64,000 nucleotides of DNA from Diprion similis (Eukaryota; Arthropoda; Insecta; Hymenoptera; Diprionidae): contig NC_060117.1 of assembly GCF_021155765.1 (NCBI RefSeq), positions 3,300,001 to 3,364,000 of the forward strand. Direction: 5' to 3'. Shown here piece by piece: positions 48,696 through 60,342 of this stretch. The notes beneath the pieces were generated by a model. It was not told where the DNA came from, searched no databases, and was given only the letters and a program-made list of their open reading frames with translations. A program made the position numbers and the translations under genes. Numbering within the stretch: position 1 is the first letter of the stretch; every line of letters starts with the position of its first letter.

Positions 48696-51600
48696 ATGTT
48701 TTCGTCTTGGACACTTTGTTGTAAGTTGAAACAAAATTTTCTCAACGTTTTTAAGGCACAAATTTTCGCATTGCTCAATTTTTTTTTTTTTTCTTTTTTT
48801 TTTCGTTGACACGTGTTTGCAATTTTTTTTACAATACGAATTTAATTTTCCTAAAATTCAATCGACATCAACAGTTCGAAAATATAAAAGCAAAAAGTTG
48901 TATTTTAGCCTGATACTCCCGTTTTCCATTAATGAGTACGCGAAAAAAACGATCGAAACAGAAGGTCGTAACAACCTTTTTTTCTGCGACCGCTCTAGAA
49001 ACCACTAAAACGCATAGACAAATCAAAATCTGCGAAAATTTAGAAATCTTGTTAAAAAAATTATCGAAGATAAAAACGAAATGACGCGACCGCCAATTTA
49101 TTTATTTATTTTTTTTTTCAATTGTAAACGCTCTAGAATCTACTGAAACGCGTAAACAATTGAAACCAACAAAGTTATACGGTGAGAATGTCGATTTTCT
49201 CAAACTCTACGCCAGAATATTGTTTTTTTTTATTTATAACTTTTTTTTTTTTTCATTATAACGGAATGAATCGAAATATATTTTTATGGTCGAATCAGTA
49301 TCAGAAGGTCGTATCTACCAGTACATACGACCTTTTGCTCTTAATCAAACTGTTATTCAATTTCAAGGTTTTTGCCCACGTTTTCCTGTTTTTTCTTTTG
49401 CCCTTTTCAGAATCAAAAGGTCTTAAGGTGGCGCTTATGACGTTATTCCGTTGGACACGCGATATGAACGGATGTACTTGGGAGTTTGATTTAAAAACTA
49501 TTTTTTACTCCTGTATATGTGTACCTTGTCAATCAGCCATAAATTAACGTTTGATCGTAATCTAAATAATTACCCAGACTTGTGCTTGTGTTACACAAAC
49601 CCACGGCTATCGAAACGATCCATGTGACGATACGAGATTATCTGACATCGAGGTATTTGTACCAGTGCGTGAAACAACGGATAATATCTTTCTCTCGTGC
49701 AATTAATGTATGAAGTAGGGCGCTAAAAAACACAACGTCAATTGGTCGATCGATAAGAAAAATTTGTTCCTCGTTAATTATTAATCGATATAAAAAGAAA
49801 GAGAAAGAAAGAGAGAGAGAGATTTATCGATTTCCTGCTACCTGAATTTCGTACAAGAACAAACAAATTCGTTCGTTCGTTGTCTGTTCATTTTTCACTT
49901 CTTTCAAAATTTCTCCCTAATTGTTCCGAATGTTTTTTTCTACCGACAAATAAGAGCGAAGAAAAAATTTCCAAGACAATATTCAAAACTTGTTACACAA
50001 AACTCGAAGTCTCATATCGTAATCAATAAATGCGGAAAAAAAAAACACGACGCCAATGTAAAATCAAAGTTTGACAAGAGAGAAAAACTTGACTTTAGTT
50101 AAATTTTTCAACGTGACCGTCCAAACTTCAAAATTTATCAAAAGTATTCAAAAACAATTTAATTGCCTATCTTCGCGTAGAATCTCGATTAAAAAAAAAT
50201 GAAACAAAAGAAAGTTATTCGTCTGTTAACCGATAAGGTAGTTTTTTCTATCGGCAAACCTAATTTTTCAAACGTTTCCGGAATTAAAATGATGAAAAAA
50301 ATTTTGTTTTTTAAATTTCAAAGAATTTTAAAAGTAACTGCGATCTCGTGATATTTTTATATTTTTTACCCCTTTAATTTCACAGGTGGGAGAGTGCAGC
50401 AACGATGGGTGTTTGCGGTGATGGGATGTTTGGCGATAACAATGTCATACACGATGCGAATTACCCTGTCACTTGCTATCACGGAGATGGTGACAACCGC
50501 AACACCATCTTCGAACACCACGACCGTAGACGAAGACACATGTTCAGGAACTGTTTCCACTTCGTCGAATAGCAATGCCGGCGACACTTACGACTGGGAC
50601 GAATACACGCAGGTAGAATAATGTTCACGAGTAACGTCATTTTATTTCTCAAGCTTCCGTCTTTCACATCAAATCTACCATTACATGGTGGTTCACCATT
50701 ACCATTACCAACGTTAGGAGTTCTTTGTTTGGATTCGGTTCTTGGATTGAGTAGTTTGAATAATTTCTAACCTTTGAAGAACCTAGTCTTAGCAACTTTG
50801 GATTCAAGCTTCCGTCTTTCACATCGAATCTACCATTACATGGTGGTTCACCATTACCATCATCAACGTTAGGAATTCACTGTTTGGATCCGGCACTTGG
50901 ATTGAGTAGTTTGAATAATTTCTAACCCTTGAAGAACCTAGTCTTAGCAACTTTGTTCCAAACTCGTAGAATGTGCCATTTGGAATCAGGGAATTCCAAC
51001 ATCGCAATGTAATTCTGCGATCTCGAAAGTCCATAAGTGATAAGGAAAGTCCATCCAGTGACCATAATCATGTGCATGTTGTACATTGATAGACGTAATT
51101 CCCAACTTTCTTACACACATACATAACGCTTCAACGATACTTACTGTGAGACTTGATCTACCTATTTGACAAATCTATAAATTACAATGGTTTGTTTAAG
51201 TTATCAGGAGTGTGATAACAAAACTACTGCTTACCATCAACAGATTAACATTTTTACGAGACGTTCATGTATATTATATATATATAATTTCATTGGTCTA
51301 TGAAGACAGATATTCGTCAGAGTGTTTACGATGTAGCAGTTCAAGCCCTCAAGTAGCTAATCATTATAACAATCCCAATGAATAAGGAATCAAGCTGTAG
51401 AATCGTATCAAATATGAAACTGGTAGAAAAAAGTACACATGAAAACATGAGAGAAGCACTACTGCCATAGTTTAACGAGTAGGATGCAGACCGTCATTAT
51501 GACCCTTTTAAATTACGTTCCAGGGAATCATTCTGTCAAGCTTCTACTGGGGTTACATAGCATCCCAAGTACCAGGAGGCATTATGGCGGATAAATTCGG

Positions 51601-52765
51601 AGGAAAGTACACCCTGGGTGCGGCGATACTGTCATCGACGACATTTACCCTGCTGACACCATTGGTAGTGAATAAATTCGACTCGACGGGATTGATAGTC
51701 CTCAGAATCCTGATGGGACTCGGTGAAGGAACGACGTTCCCGGCGGTGAACGTGCTCATATCGGAATGGGCACCACCGCAGGAAAGGTCGAAGATCGGGA
51801 CGATGGTGATGACGGGAACACAGGTCGGAACGATCCTGGGAAACGCGTTGGCCGGAATCCTGCTCGAGTACTCGCCGATCGGGTGGCCGCTGGTTTTCTA
51901 CTGCTTCGGTGGTCTCAGTGCCTTGTGGCTGGTGTCCTGGATACTCTTCTGCCACAGCAACCCGGACATCCATCCGTACATCAGTGAGGCCGAGAAGAAG
52001 TACATCCAGGACAAGATAAGCGAGAACACGAGGAAGCACACTCAGCCAATCCCCTGGCGCCACATGGCGACCTCCTTACCGGTGTGGGCTCTTCTCATCG
52101 GCAAGTTCGGGCACGACTGGGGCTTCTACACGATGGTAACCGACCTCCCAAAGTACATGAGCAACGTCCTCAAGTTCTCCATAACCTCAAACGGCCTCCT
52201 GACCGCTTTACCTTACCTGGCGATGTGGATCGTGAGTAATATATCCTCCGTCCTTGCCGACTGGCTGATAAAAAGTGGTAAGATGACGACCACCAACGTC
52301 CGTAAGGCCTTCACCACATTCGGCTCCATTGGACCGGCGGTATTCCTTGTAGCAGCGTCTTACGGCGGGTGCAACCGTGTTCTGGTCGTCATTCTCTTCA
52401 TCATTGGTATCGGTTTGATGGGACCGTTCTACCCTGGGTTGATGGTCAACGCCGTTGACCTTAGTCCCAACTACTCGGGCACATTAATGGCGATAATGAC
52501 CGCCGTTGGCGCCTTGGCTGGGATACTAACACCTGATGTAGTCGGACTGCTGACTCCCGATCAGACAGTGGGTCAGTGGAGAGTGGTATTCTGGATAGCA
52601 TTCGCCGTGTTTATGGTGACGAATGTTGGGGTCCTGTTATGGCAGCGAGGTGATGTCCAATACTGGAATGATCTAGAGAATAACGATCAAGGTCGGAAGG
52701 ACCTCGAGAACGGAGCGAAGCCCAGTGAACGCGATGAGAGTCCGGAAGGCAAGCCCGTCACGTAG
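48696..52765 (+). CDS. gene F, SLC17-type MFS transporter (three coding exons, 497 aa)
   Basis: Exons are 48696-48720 (MFSSWTLC, donor GTAAGT), 50386-50612 and 51524-52765 (stop TAG). The junctional codon T+GT gives Cys. Exon 2 has helix 1 (VFAVMGCLAITMSYTMR) and a Thr/Ser loop with an N-T-T sequon and Cys, ending YDWDEYTQ. Exon 3 has ADKFGGKYTLG, RILMGLGEGTTFPA, WAPPQERSKIGTMVMTG, GHDWGFYTMVTDLPKYMS and SPNYSGTLMAIMTAVGALAG. Odd residues: GCNR in place of the family GCDR, and TPDVVG where all others have a Tyr or non-acidic residue (TPY/APY), which puts an Asp in a late helix. The tail ends KPVT. Exon 3 aligns without gaps to that of G, with about 82% identical residues by my hand count over the last 393. 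Intron 2 contains a recent 155-bp tandem duplication. Confidence 0.88.
49305..49334. repeat. short perfect inverted repeat in intron 1 of gene F
   Basis: AAGGTCGTAT (49305-49314) and ATACGACCTT (49325-49334) are separated by 10 bases, so a 10-bp hairpin stem is possible. The related GAAGGTCGTAACAACCTTTT occurs near 48960. Confidence 0.6.
50651..50960 (+). repeat. two-copy 155-bp tandem duplication in intron 2 of gene F
   Basis: Unit AAGCTTCCGTCTTTCACATC to AGTCTTAGCAACTTTG occurs at 50651 and again at 50806 with only about ten differences. Gene G's intron 2 shows no such pair (one diverged TCTGTC...CTAATTTTCGG segment at most), so the duplication followed the F/G split. Confidence 0.85.
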
Positions 52766-55700
52766 AGAAACTTGTGTAAAATTGTAAAATTTTCATTGGT
52801 GCCCACAATCGTCTCGGTGTGTCGTGACTCGTTGTTAAAGACAATTGAACCAAGTTTATTGAGCAATCTCGTTGTTCTGTACACGCTAGTCTTCATCCAA
52901 CTCAATTATCATGTGGCAAAATGTTATACCGACTCGTGTTAAAATTTATTAAGTCAGGGGCACTGGTGGATTCTCTGTTGAGTTTGGAATTGCCGTCTTC
53001 GGATGTACTACAAAAATGACAGACGCTGTTTAGAGACGTAATTTTTTTGTAATGGGAAAATGGATGGTGAATTAGTTAGCGAGTCGAATACTTCGAACTC
53101 GATTTCGATGATCGTAGTAATTCGGAAAAAATATCACCAGTTTGACACCATTTTCATCCCTGCTGTGAAGATGGATTGTAATCGTTTTGTGTGTGGAAAA
53201 ATCTCATTTCTTCAAAAACAGTGTATTTATTGTAAGATTTAGTTCGTAATATAGTGAAATAATGCGTTTCATACGATGCTCATCGATTTCGAATACACAT
53301 ATTTCTAACGATTCTTAATGTCCAATCCACCAGATAAGAAAAGAAAACACACTGCATCAAGTTCAGAATCATTTCATTGAGTGTTTAGAATATATTGTTG
53401 TTTGTTTTTTTTTTTTTTTTAGTGAAGATAACTTTCTAGTAGCCTCGAAAGTTATTGTGAGGAATTTTGAAATGTATGAGCTGATAGTCTGCCTAGAGAT
53501 AAAAACGGCATGCTAATAAAGGAAGACAAATTTTTGCGGACTGATTGTTTGACAGTTAAATTATAGTCTCTTTCAACCGGTCAGTCTTCAATTAAAATCC
53601 AATTCAAGTATTACCAAGAGATTGTAATCATAATTTGTTTTCTGTCCTTCTGGTTAGAAATTTTGAATACTTCTTCGTATTTTCATGGTATGTGCAAAAT
53701 AAGGAGATAGTTGAGATGAGATCCGATAAGGAAGAAGAGCCGCGTACGAAGATTAACTAACCAGTGATTAGACAATAATTACTGCGATTCCATTGATTGG
53801 AGTTAAAAAGGGTTGCTACTACCACCACTGCTGTTACTTTTGTTTTGATGAGATTCTACGTGTTATTCGTAACACTTAGTTGGCGCGGTTAATGTTAAAC
53901 GACTGTGTTTGTTCGCTTAGTAAATGCGTCTTGCGAGTGGACGATGCACGTTAAACTACATTAGACAATTTGCTGACAACGTGACCTTTTAAATTAGGAG
54001 AATTTATCTTGGGTACGGTTTACATTTCATTACCGCGTACTTTAAAGGTAATTTTAAACAAGTTAAAGAACTCGTCTACGTAGTTATTACTGTATCATGC
54101 TAATCAACCTTGGCTGAAAATTCTGTCTAATACATTACGCGATTGAAATTGGATTGAAATTTTACCGGATTTTTTAGCAAATTTATACAACTTTCAAAAT
54201 TTTCGTGGGAAGTAAAATATGAAATGGCAATGAGTCAATATTTTATGAATAGTTCGATTTTACCTTAAATTTATCGCCATTTTGATAAATATCTTTGATT
54301 CAATGAAGAATTGGAAAATTTTTATCAATCAGTATGTTCTGAAGTCTCATTCGTCAATTGGTCTGAGCTACAGTTTACCTCTGTACTATCAGCTCATATC
54401 GATATCATTGGAAATTCTCGATTAAAAAAAAAAAGTAGTTAATTTTATACTTTACTTGCATTTTATTTTGTAATTTTTCATTTGCGACATGGGATCTGAT
54501 TGAAATTCTATGTTGTAGATCTGAAGCTTACGTTAGATGCAATACATGAAAGCAAAAGGAACTGCGAATATCGTTGCAAGAATTGAGGTAGAAATGTGAT
54601 AACCGAATCAATTAAGATTTCATACACCAATTGGTAACCAAATCAGACGATCGAGTGTGTGAACGTTGATATATGATCGACAAATTTTGCGGCACGAATC
54701 TGATCTGGATAAGAACATTCTGTGATTCTTATTTCCACAGTAACATGAGCAATGAACGTGATAGTCTCACGTATCGATGAATATTACAAATTTAATTTGC
54801 AAATTTGCCTGTATTCAAGGTGCAACGCTACGCGAACTGGAAATAATTATTTTGATAGTCCTCGATTCCAGTTACATGGCATTTGTATCCATTTTTCAAA
54901 TCTTATATTGGAAATGTTATGAAAACTTCTAAATTTTCTTCTAGGTTTGAGAGAAATTGTAAAAACTCAACTCTCGCTCCAAACTTGTCAAAGATTGTTG
55001 TAATTTCATTGATTTTCTTAAACTTCCAGAAAATTGTGGAACAACTTATTCATTAAAAAAGTGTTTCAACGAATTACGACTTCCTCATTTTCTCACCAAT
55101 TCCTTGTAATCATCTCGTATTCGAAACTACGCAGGTTCTCAATCCAGATTTAAAGTTCTTCGCTTCGTGTCAATCGGCAAATACTGTACGTTTGCATGAC
55201 AACATAAGGAAAATCCACAACTCGTAATCGTTGGCTGTACAACGGTAGCTGCGATTCAAAGATTACAAGAGATTATCTCATCCTTCCGCAGGACAATTCA
55301 CACAAGCAGCCGCCGTTTGCAAAAACTGGGTTTGTCAATTCTTTTGAATTTTGTATCGCTACGTCATATACCTACGCAGTTTCATTACATAAATGTGATC
55401 AACGCTCGATATTTATAATAAAACAAGCTTCGTTCATATTTTATGCTACAATTTACTAAAAACTTGCATACGAATTCACATAAACGTCTGCGGTAAAAAT
55501 TGAAAAGCGTTCAAATTTCTGCGCTCTTCTCAAGTTTAAACTGATGATTTAAATTTGAATTTCTTTTCCGTTTGAGAAATTATTTCAGAATAAAATAGAA
55601 AATTTTTTATCGGAACGAAACAAAAAATTGATTATTCAAAAACTTTCTCAAGTTACAGGCCCTGTTTTACGGTGGTAAAGATTCCACCTTCTTGACAAAA

Positions 55701-55780
55701 TTTTCACAAACGTCTACCGATAAGTTGATCATTTTCCCCACTGAGTGCCTCTGACATTGAGGTGCAAGTTGAATACGCGT
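52766..55780. other. 3' flank of gene F and F-G intergenic duplication copy 1
   Basis: Positions 53481-53880 align to 60627-61026 at a constant 7146-bp offset with few differences, and 54661-55800 align to 61814-62953 at a constant 7153-bp offset with no indels. Between them (about 54100-54640) the copies are clearly more diverged. No gene is present; the sequence is 3' UTR/terminator, spacer and 5' regulatory DNA. Confidence 0.75.
53515..53520 (+). terminator. putative poly(A) signal of gene F
   Basis: AATAAA within the conserved context CATGCTAATAAAGGAAGAC, 750 bp after the stop. The same hexamer and context are kept downstream of G, although the G 3' flank has lost about 400 bp, which favours function. 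Confidence 0.45.
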
Positions 55781-55792
55781 CATGGATGGCAC

Positions 55793-55866
55793 GTTGGTGG
55801 GAGAGTCGAAATCCCACTCGACGCTCGAGTGGGGATGAGTCTTCTCAATTGAAAGGGATATAACTC
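55793..55866 (+). promoter_or_regulatory. putative promoter module of gene G: palindrome plus TATAAC
   Basis: The core is a near-perfect palindrome, CCCACTCGA-CGC-TCGAGTGGG within 55811-55836, preceded by TTGGTGGGAGAGTCGAA and followed by GGGATATAACTCATCG at 55855-55870. A second inverted repeat downstream, CGGTCT (55943-55948) and AGACCG (55960-55965), brackets TTAAACGAAT. Distances to the ATG match those of F and H within about 30 bp. Confidence 0.45.
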
Positions 55867-56167
55867 ATCGATAAACACCCCACAAGCTCTTTCCATGTGT
55901 AGAGTAGTTGATTTTTCAAAATACGTGATGTTAGAATTGGTCCGGTCTTTAAACGAATCAGACCGACTGACTTCTCCCGGTTGATTAATACTTGCAAGTT
56001 TTAATTTTTCTCCAACTCATTCTCGATACTTCGCCACTCAAATTACCAGACAAATGATACTGCATTAAGGTTCGAGTGATTTTTTCATTTTATTTTTTTC
56101 CTTTCGATTCCCGTCATTCTTCAACTTCTCACGTCGATATTGAATCGACTCACCGAGAAATACCAGG

Positions 56168-57503
56168 ATGTTTTCGTCTTGGCAAATCTGTTGTAAGTAA
56201 AAAGAAATTAAACAATATTTCTTTGAGGGATATTTAAGAGAAGACGCAGTTTTTTTTTTCAATCTTTCATAACAGTGCAAATCGTTTCAGTTCACAGACC
56301 TGTTGTGATTGACGAGTAAACAAATGTTAATTGTTAGTTTATTTTCGTACTTAAATCTTGCACACAGAAATAAAAAGCTTGTTCCGGTTTAAGAAACTGT
56401 TTTTTAAACATCTTATTGTTCACTTAACGCTGGAATCAAACCTTCGTTCCAAGTATATAACGAATAATATTACGGACAAATTAGAATTTAACGATTTGTA
56501 TTCACATTTACTTCCATTAGGTGATTTTGTAATTTGTGTGTTTGTTAACTAAAGTCATCGCAAAAGTTGATTAAGCCATCAAAGAAATATTTTTCTACTT
56601 GACGTGTTCCTGTTGAAGCCCTTGTACTTCAACAAATATATTTCTAGACGTCGTAAGTGCAGAAAAATCTTGCAATTTCATTTCAATTAACAAATTGTTT
56701 TATTATTACGAAACACTTTCAATAATAAGAATTTAAAAGCATCACTTTTTTCTGTTGTCGTTTCGGATGAAGGAAAAGTTTACTACCAATCGAAAGATAA
56801 TTCTCTAGTAAATTAATATTCAAGTAAACCTCAGGATTAGAGGTTCTCTCTCTACTTCATTGGATATTATAAAAGTGTCATCGATCGATTGTCGATGATG
56901 AAATGAAAACAGTCAATCGTGTTCTGAGGTAAAAAAAAAATTGTAAAACTTGTTAAAAAAAAAAAAACACCAATCTGTAAAATGAAACGAGCACGATGAA
57001 ATGGGATTGCAAATTTTCCAGGATATGGTTTTTCAAATCGTATTTCATTTTATTCTTCCTCCGATCAAGTGATTGATTTTTTCTCGCCAGCTTTTTTTTC
57101 GCCAGAAATTTTTTCGCGATGAAATTAAGGTATACCAATTATGACGATAAGATTGAAATCTCGGTGTTGAGAATCATTATCGCCGGCATGTGTCGCCACT
57201 GATTACATGTATAGTGCATTCAAACGTTGTGCGCCACGCAATTTATTGTTAAAAGCGCTGGTATTTTAGGCCCAGGGTTTCTTATTACAATAGAATAGTC
57301 TTTACATTTAAAACGAGACGCCTATAGGCATCTATTCATTCGACAAGTTATGCGCTAAGTCTGTTTTGTTTTTATAATGGATTCGTGGCCGGTATTCCCA
57401 TTACGAATAAACAGTCTATTGCAACAAAAATTTTCCTTAGCTCTGAGCGTCGAAATATCAGTCCGAGAGCATAAAAGTGACAGCAGCAGTGAAATAAGGT
57501 TTT

Positions 57504-57534
<31 letters not shown>

Positions 57535-60342
57535 CACGTGGAGTGGATATATTTTTATCATCTGAGGAAGAGGAGGAGATTGTAAATTTTATATAGTTCT
57601 ATATCATGTTATACACTGTCAGCCAGCGGTGGTTGGCGTAGCGGCGCTCAACGTGTTAATTATGCTTTTCGGTGCATTACTGTAGAATTATACACGATGT
57701 TGTTGAATATTTTTATAGAAATGTATTTGTGGCTCTTGCATTGGTGTACCGCGTCGATGAGCCACCGTTCAATCACTATCTGAATGATTAAAAAACGATC
57801 CACTTGAGAATATGCCGTTTATCTATACATATGCCTTGATTATCGATCAATACGAAGGCTTTACTCCAACGAAGTATATAACAATCAATACGAAGACCAA
57901 ACTCCAACGAAATTAAATTCAATCTTCACCATTCGTTTCCTTGAGAAAAAACGAAAAGAAAAACAGATTTATGTACTCGCGAGTCCAATTCTTGCCTTTC
58001 TCGATCGATGTTACGGACAAGCAACGCTTCGGATTGTTATAGACATCACTCATGAGTTAGAAGGTCGGAAAAAATCGGTGTATTCTGGGGTTGATAACGC
58101 AGTTCCTTATCGTCACGAACCAATGAAAAGTTAGTTTTTTTCACCAAACGCTATCAATTTATTGATTTTTTTTTGTTCCTGTTTTTAACTCATTCAATTG
58201 ATGACATTCGTTTCACAGCTGTAAAACATCTCCCGACTTTGAGGTCTCAGGGGTACCAATTGTGCACTGAGTTAGAATGTATCGTTTTTTTTTTTTTTAA
58301 TTTTCGCCAGGTAGAAGAGTGCGACAACGATGGGTATTTGCGGTGATGGGATGTTTGGCAATAACAGTGTCATACGCGATGAGAATTTGCCTATCACTCG
58401 CCATTACGCAGATGGTGACAACCGCCGAATCGTCTTCAAACAGCACTACAGACGGAGAAACTTGTTCGGGGACTCTTTCCGCTTCGTCGAGTAGCGCTGG
58501 CAGCGAAACGTACGACTGGGATGAATACACGCAGGTAAAATAACGTCCGATGCTTGGGCTATTTTTTTTTTCAAAATTCTGTCTACTATATATCGAATAC
58601 GCCAGAATGAGTTCTCTAAATTAGACACAGCATTCAAGTTCAGTAGTACGAAAAACCTTGAAAGACCTAATTTTCGGAAGAATCCTTTCACTTTTGCGAA
58701 CTCTGTTCTACCACGTCGAATCCGCCATTTTTAATTCGGGAATTCCAATATCGCATCGTGATCTGTCAGGATCTCAAATAACACCATGCTCATAGCAATA
58801 CGCACGTTGTGCGTTAAGGACAAATCGCGCAGTTCTTATTCACTCACATACAAGCTTCAACGATACCTTTCATGAGACTTGATCAACCTATTGAACGAAT
58901 CTGTAAATTGCAACCATCCATTCTCCATCATCATCAACCATGCATGAGAATCGTCTTCTGACATCACGTCAAATATCGAACTGCCCAAAAATAAGTGTGG
59001 ATGAAATTATTAGGACGTGTTGTGTCAGAGAAGCAGCATTGCCATAGTTGATCAAGTATCAAGCGAACCGTCATTATGACCCCTGTAAATCACGTTCCAG
59101 GGAATCATTCTATCGAGTTTCTACTGGGGTTACATAGTATCCCAAGTATCAGGAGGCGTTATGGCGGATAAATTTGGAGGAAAGTACACCCTGAGTGCGG
59201 GAATCCTGTCATCGACGACATTAACTCTGCTGACACCATTGGTGGTGAATAAATTCGACTCAACGGGATTAATAGTCCTCAGAATCCTGATGGGACTCGG
59301 TGAAGGAACGACATTCCCAGCGTTGAACGTGCTCATAGCGGAATGGGCGCCGCCGGATGAAAGGTCGAAGATCGGGACGATGGTGATGACGGGAACACAA
59401 ATCGGAACGATCCTGGGAACGGCGTTGCCAGGAATCTTGCTTGAGTACTCGCCGATCGGATGGCCACTGGTCTTCTACGTCATCGGAGGTATCAGTGCCT
59501 TGTGGTTGGTGACCTGGATTCTCTTCTGCCACAGCAACCCGGACATCCATCCGTACATCAGTGAGACCGAGAAGAAGTACATCCAGGACAAGATAAACGA
59601 AAACACTAGAAAGCACACCCAGCCAATCCCCTGGCGCCATATGGCGACCTCCTTACCGGTATGGGCTCTTCTCATCGGCCAGTTCGGACACGACTGGGGT
59701 TTCTTCACGATGATGACTGACCTGCCAAAGTACATGAGCACCGTCCTGAAGTTCTCCATATCCTCGAACGGCCTCCTGAACGCTTTGCCCTACGCGGCAA
59801 TGTGGATCGTAAGCAATTTATCCTCAGTCCTTGCCGACTGGCTCATGAAACGGAACATGATGAAGATCACCAAAGTCCGCAAGGTGTTCACCACTTTTGG
59901 GTTCGTCCTACCCGCGATATTCCTCATCTCCGCTTCTTTTGCTGGTTGCGACCGCGTCCTCGTCGTCATTCTCTTCGTCATTGGCATCAGCTTGATGGGA
60001 CCGGTCTACCCAGGGTTGGTGGTCAACGCCGTTGACCTTAGTCCCAACTACTCAGGCACGTTGATGGCCATGATGACCGCCGCTGGTGCTCTGGCTGGAA
60101 TATTGGCTCCCTACGTGGTCGGGGTGTTGACTCCCAATCAGACCGTGACTGAGTGGCGAATGGTATTCTGGATCGCGTTCGTCGTCCTCTTGGTGACGAA
60201 TTCCGGTGTTTTGTTTTGTCAGGATGGTGAGATTCAATATTGGAATGACCTCGAAAACAACGATCAGGAACGTAAGGACCTTGAGCATGGAACGAAGCCT
60301 GTCAAACCCGATAAGAGTCCGAAGGTCGCGGCCAAAACTTAG
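56168..60342 (+). CDS. gene G, SLC17-type MFS transporter (three coding exons, 496 aa)
   Basis: Exons are 56168-56192 (MFSSWQIC, donor GTAAGT), 58311-58534 and 59101-60342 (stop TAG). Exon 2 encodes helix 1 (VFAVMGCLAITVSYAMR), ends ITQMV rather than the family ITEMV, then a Ser/Thr loop with an N-S-T sequon and Cys and YDWDEYTQ. Exon 3 keeps ADKFGGKYTL, RILMGLGEGTTFPA and GHDWGFFTMMTDLPKYMS but carries several replacements at sites constant in its paralogues: SGGVMADK for PGG, LSAG for LGLG/LGAA, GPVYPGLVV for GPFYPGLMV, SASFAGC for AASYAGC, and LADWLMKRN. The frame is fully open, so it is a functional but faster-changing copy rather than a pseudogene. Tail ends AAKT. It is the nearest paralogue of F. 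Confidence 0.88.
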
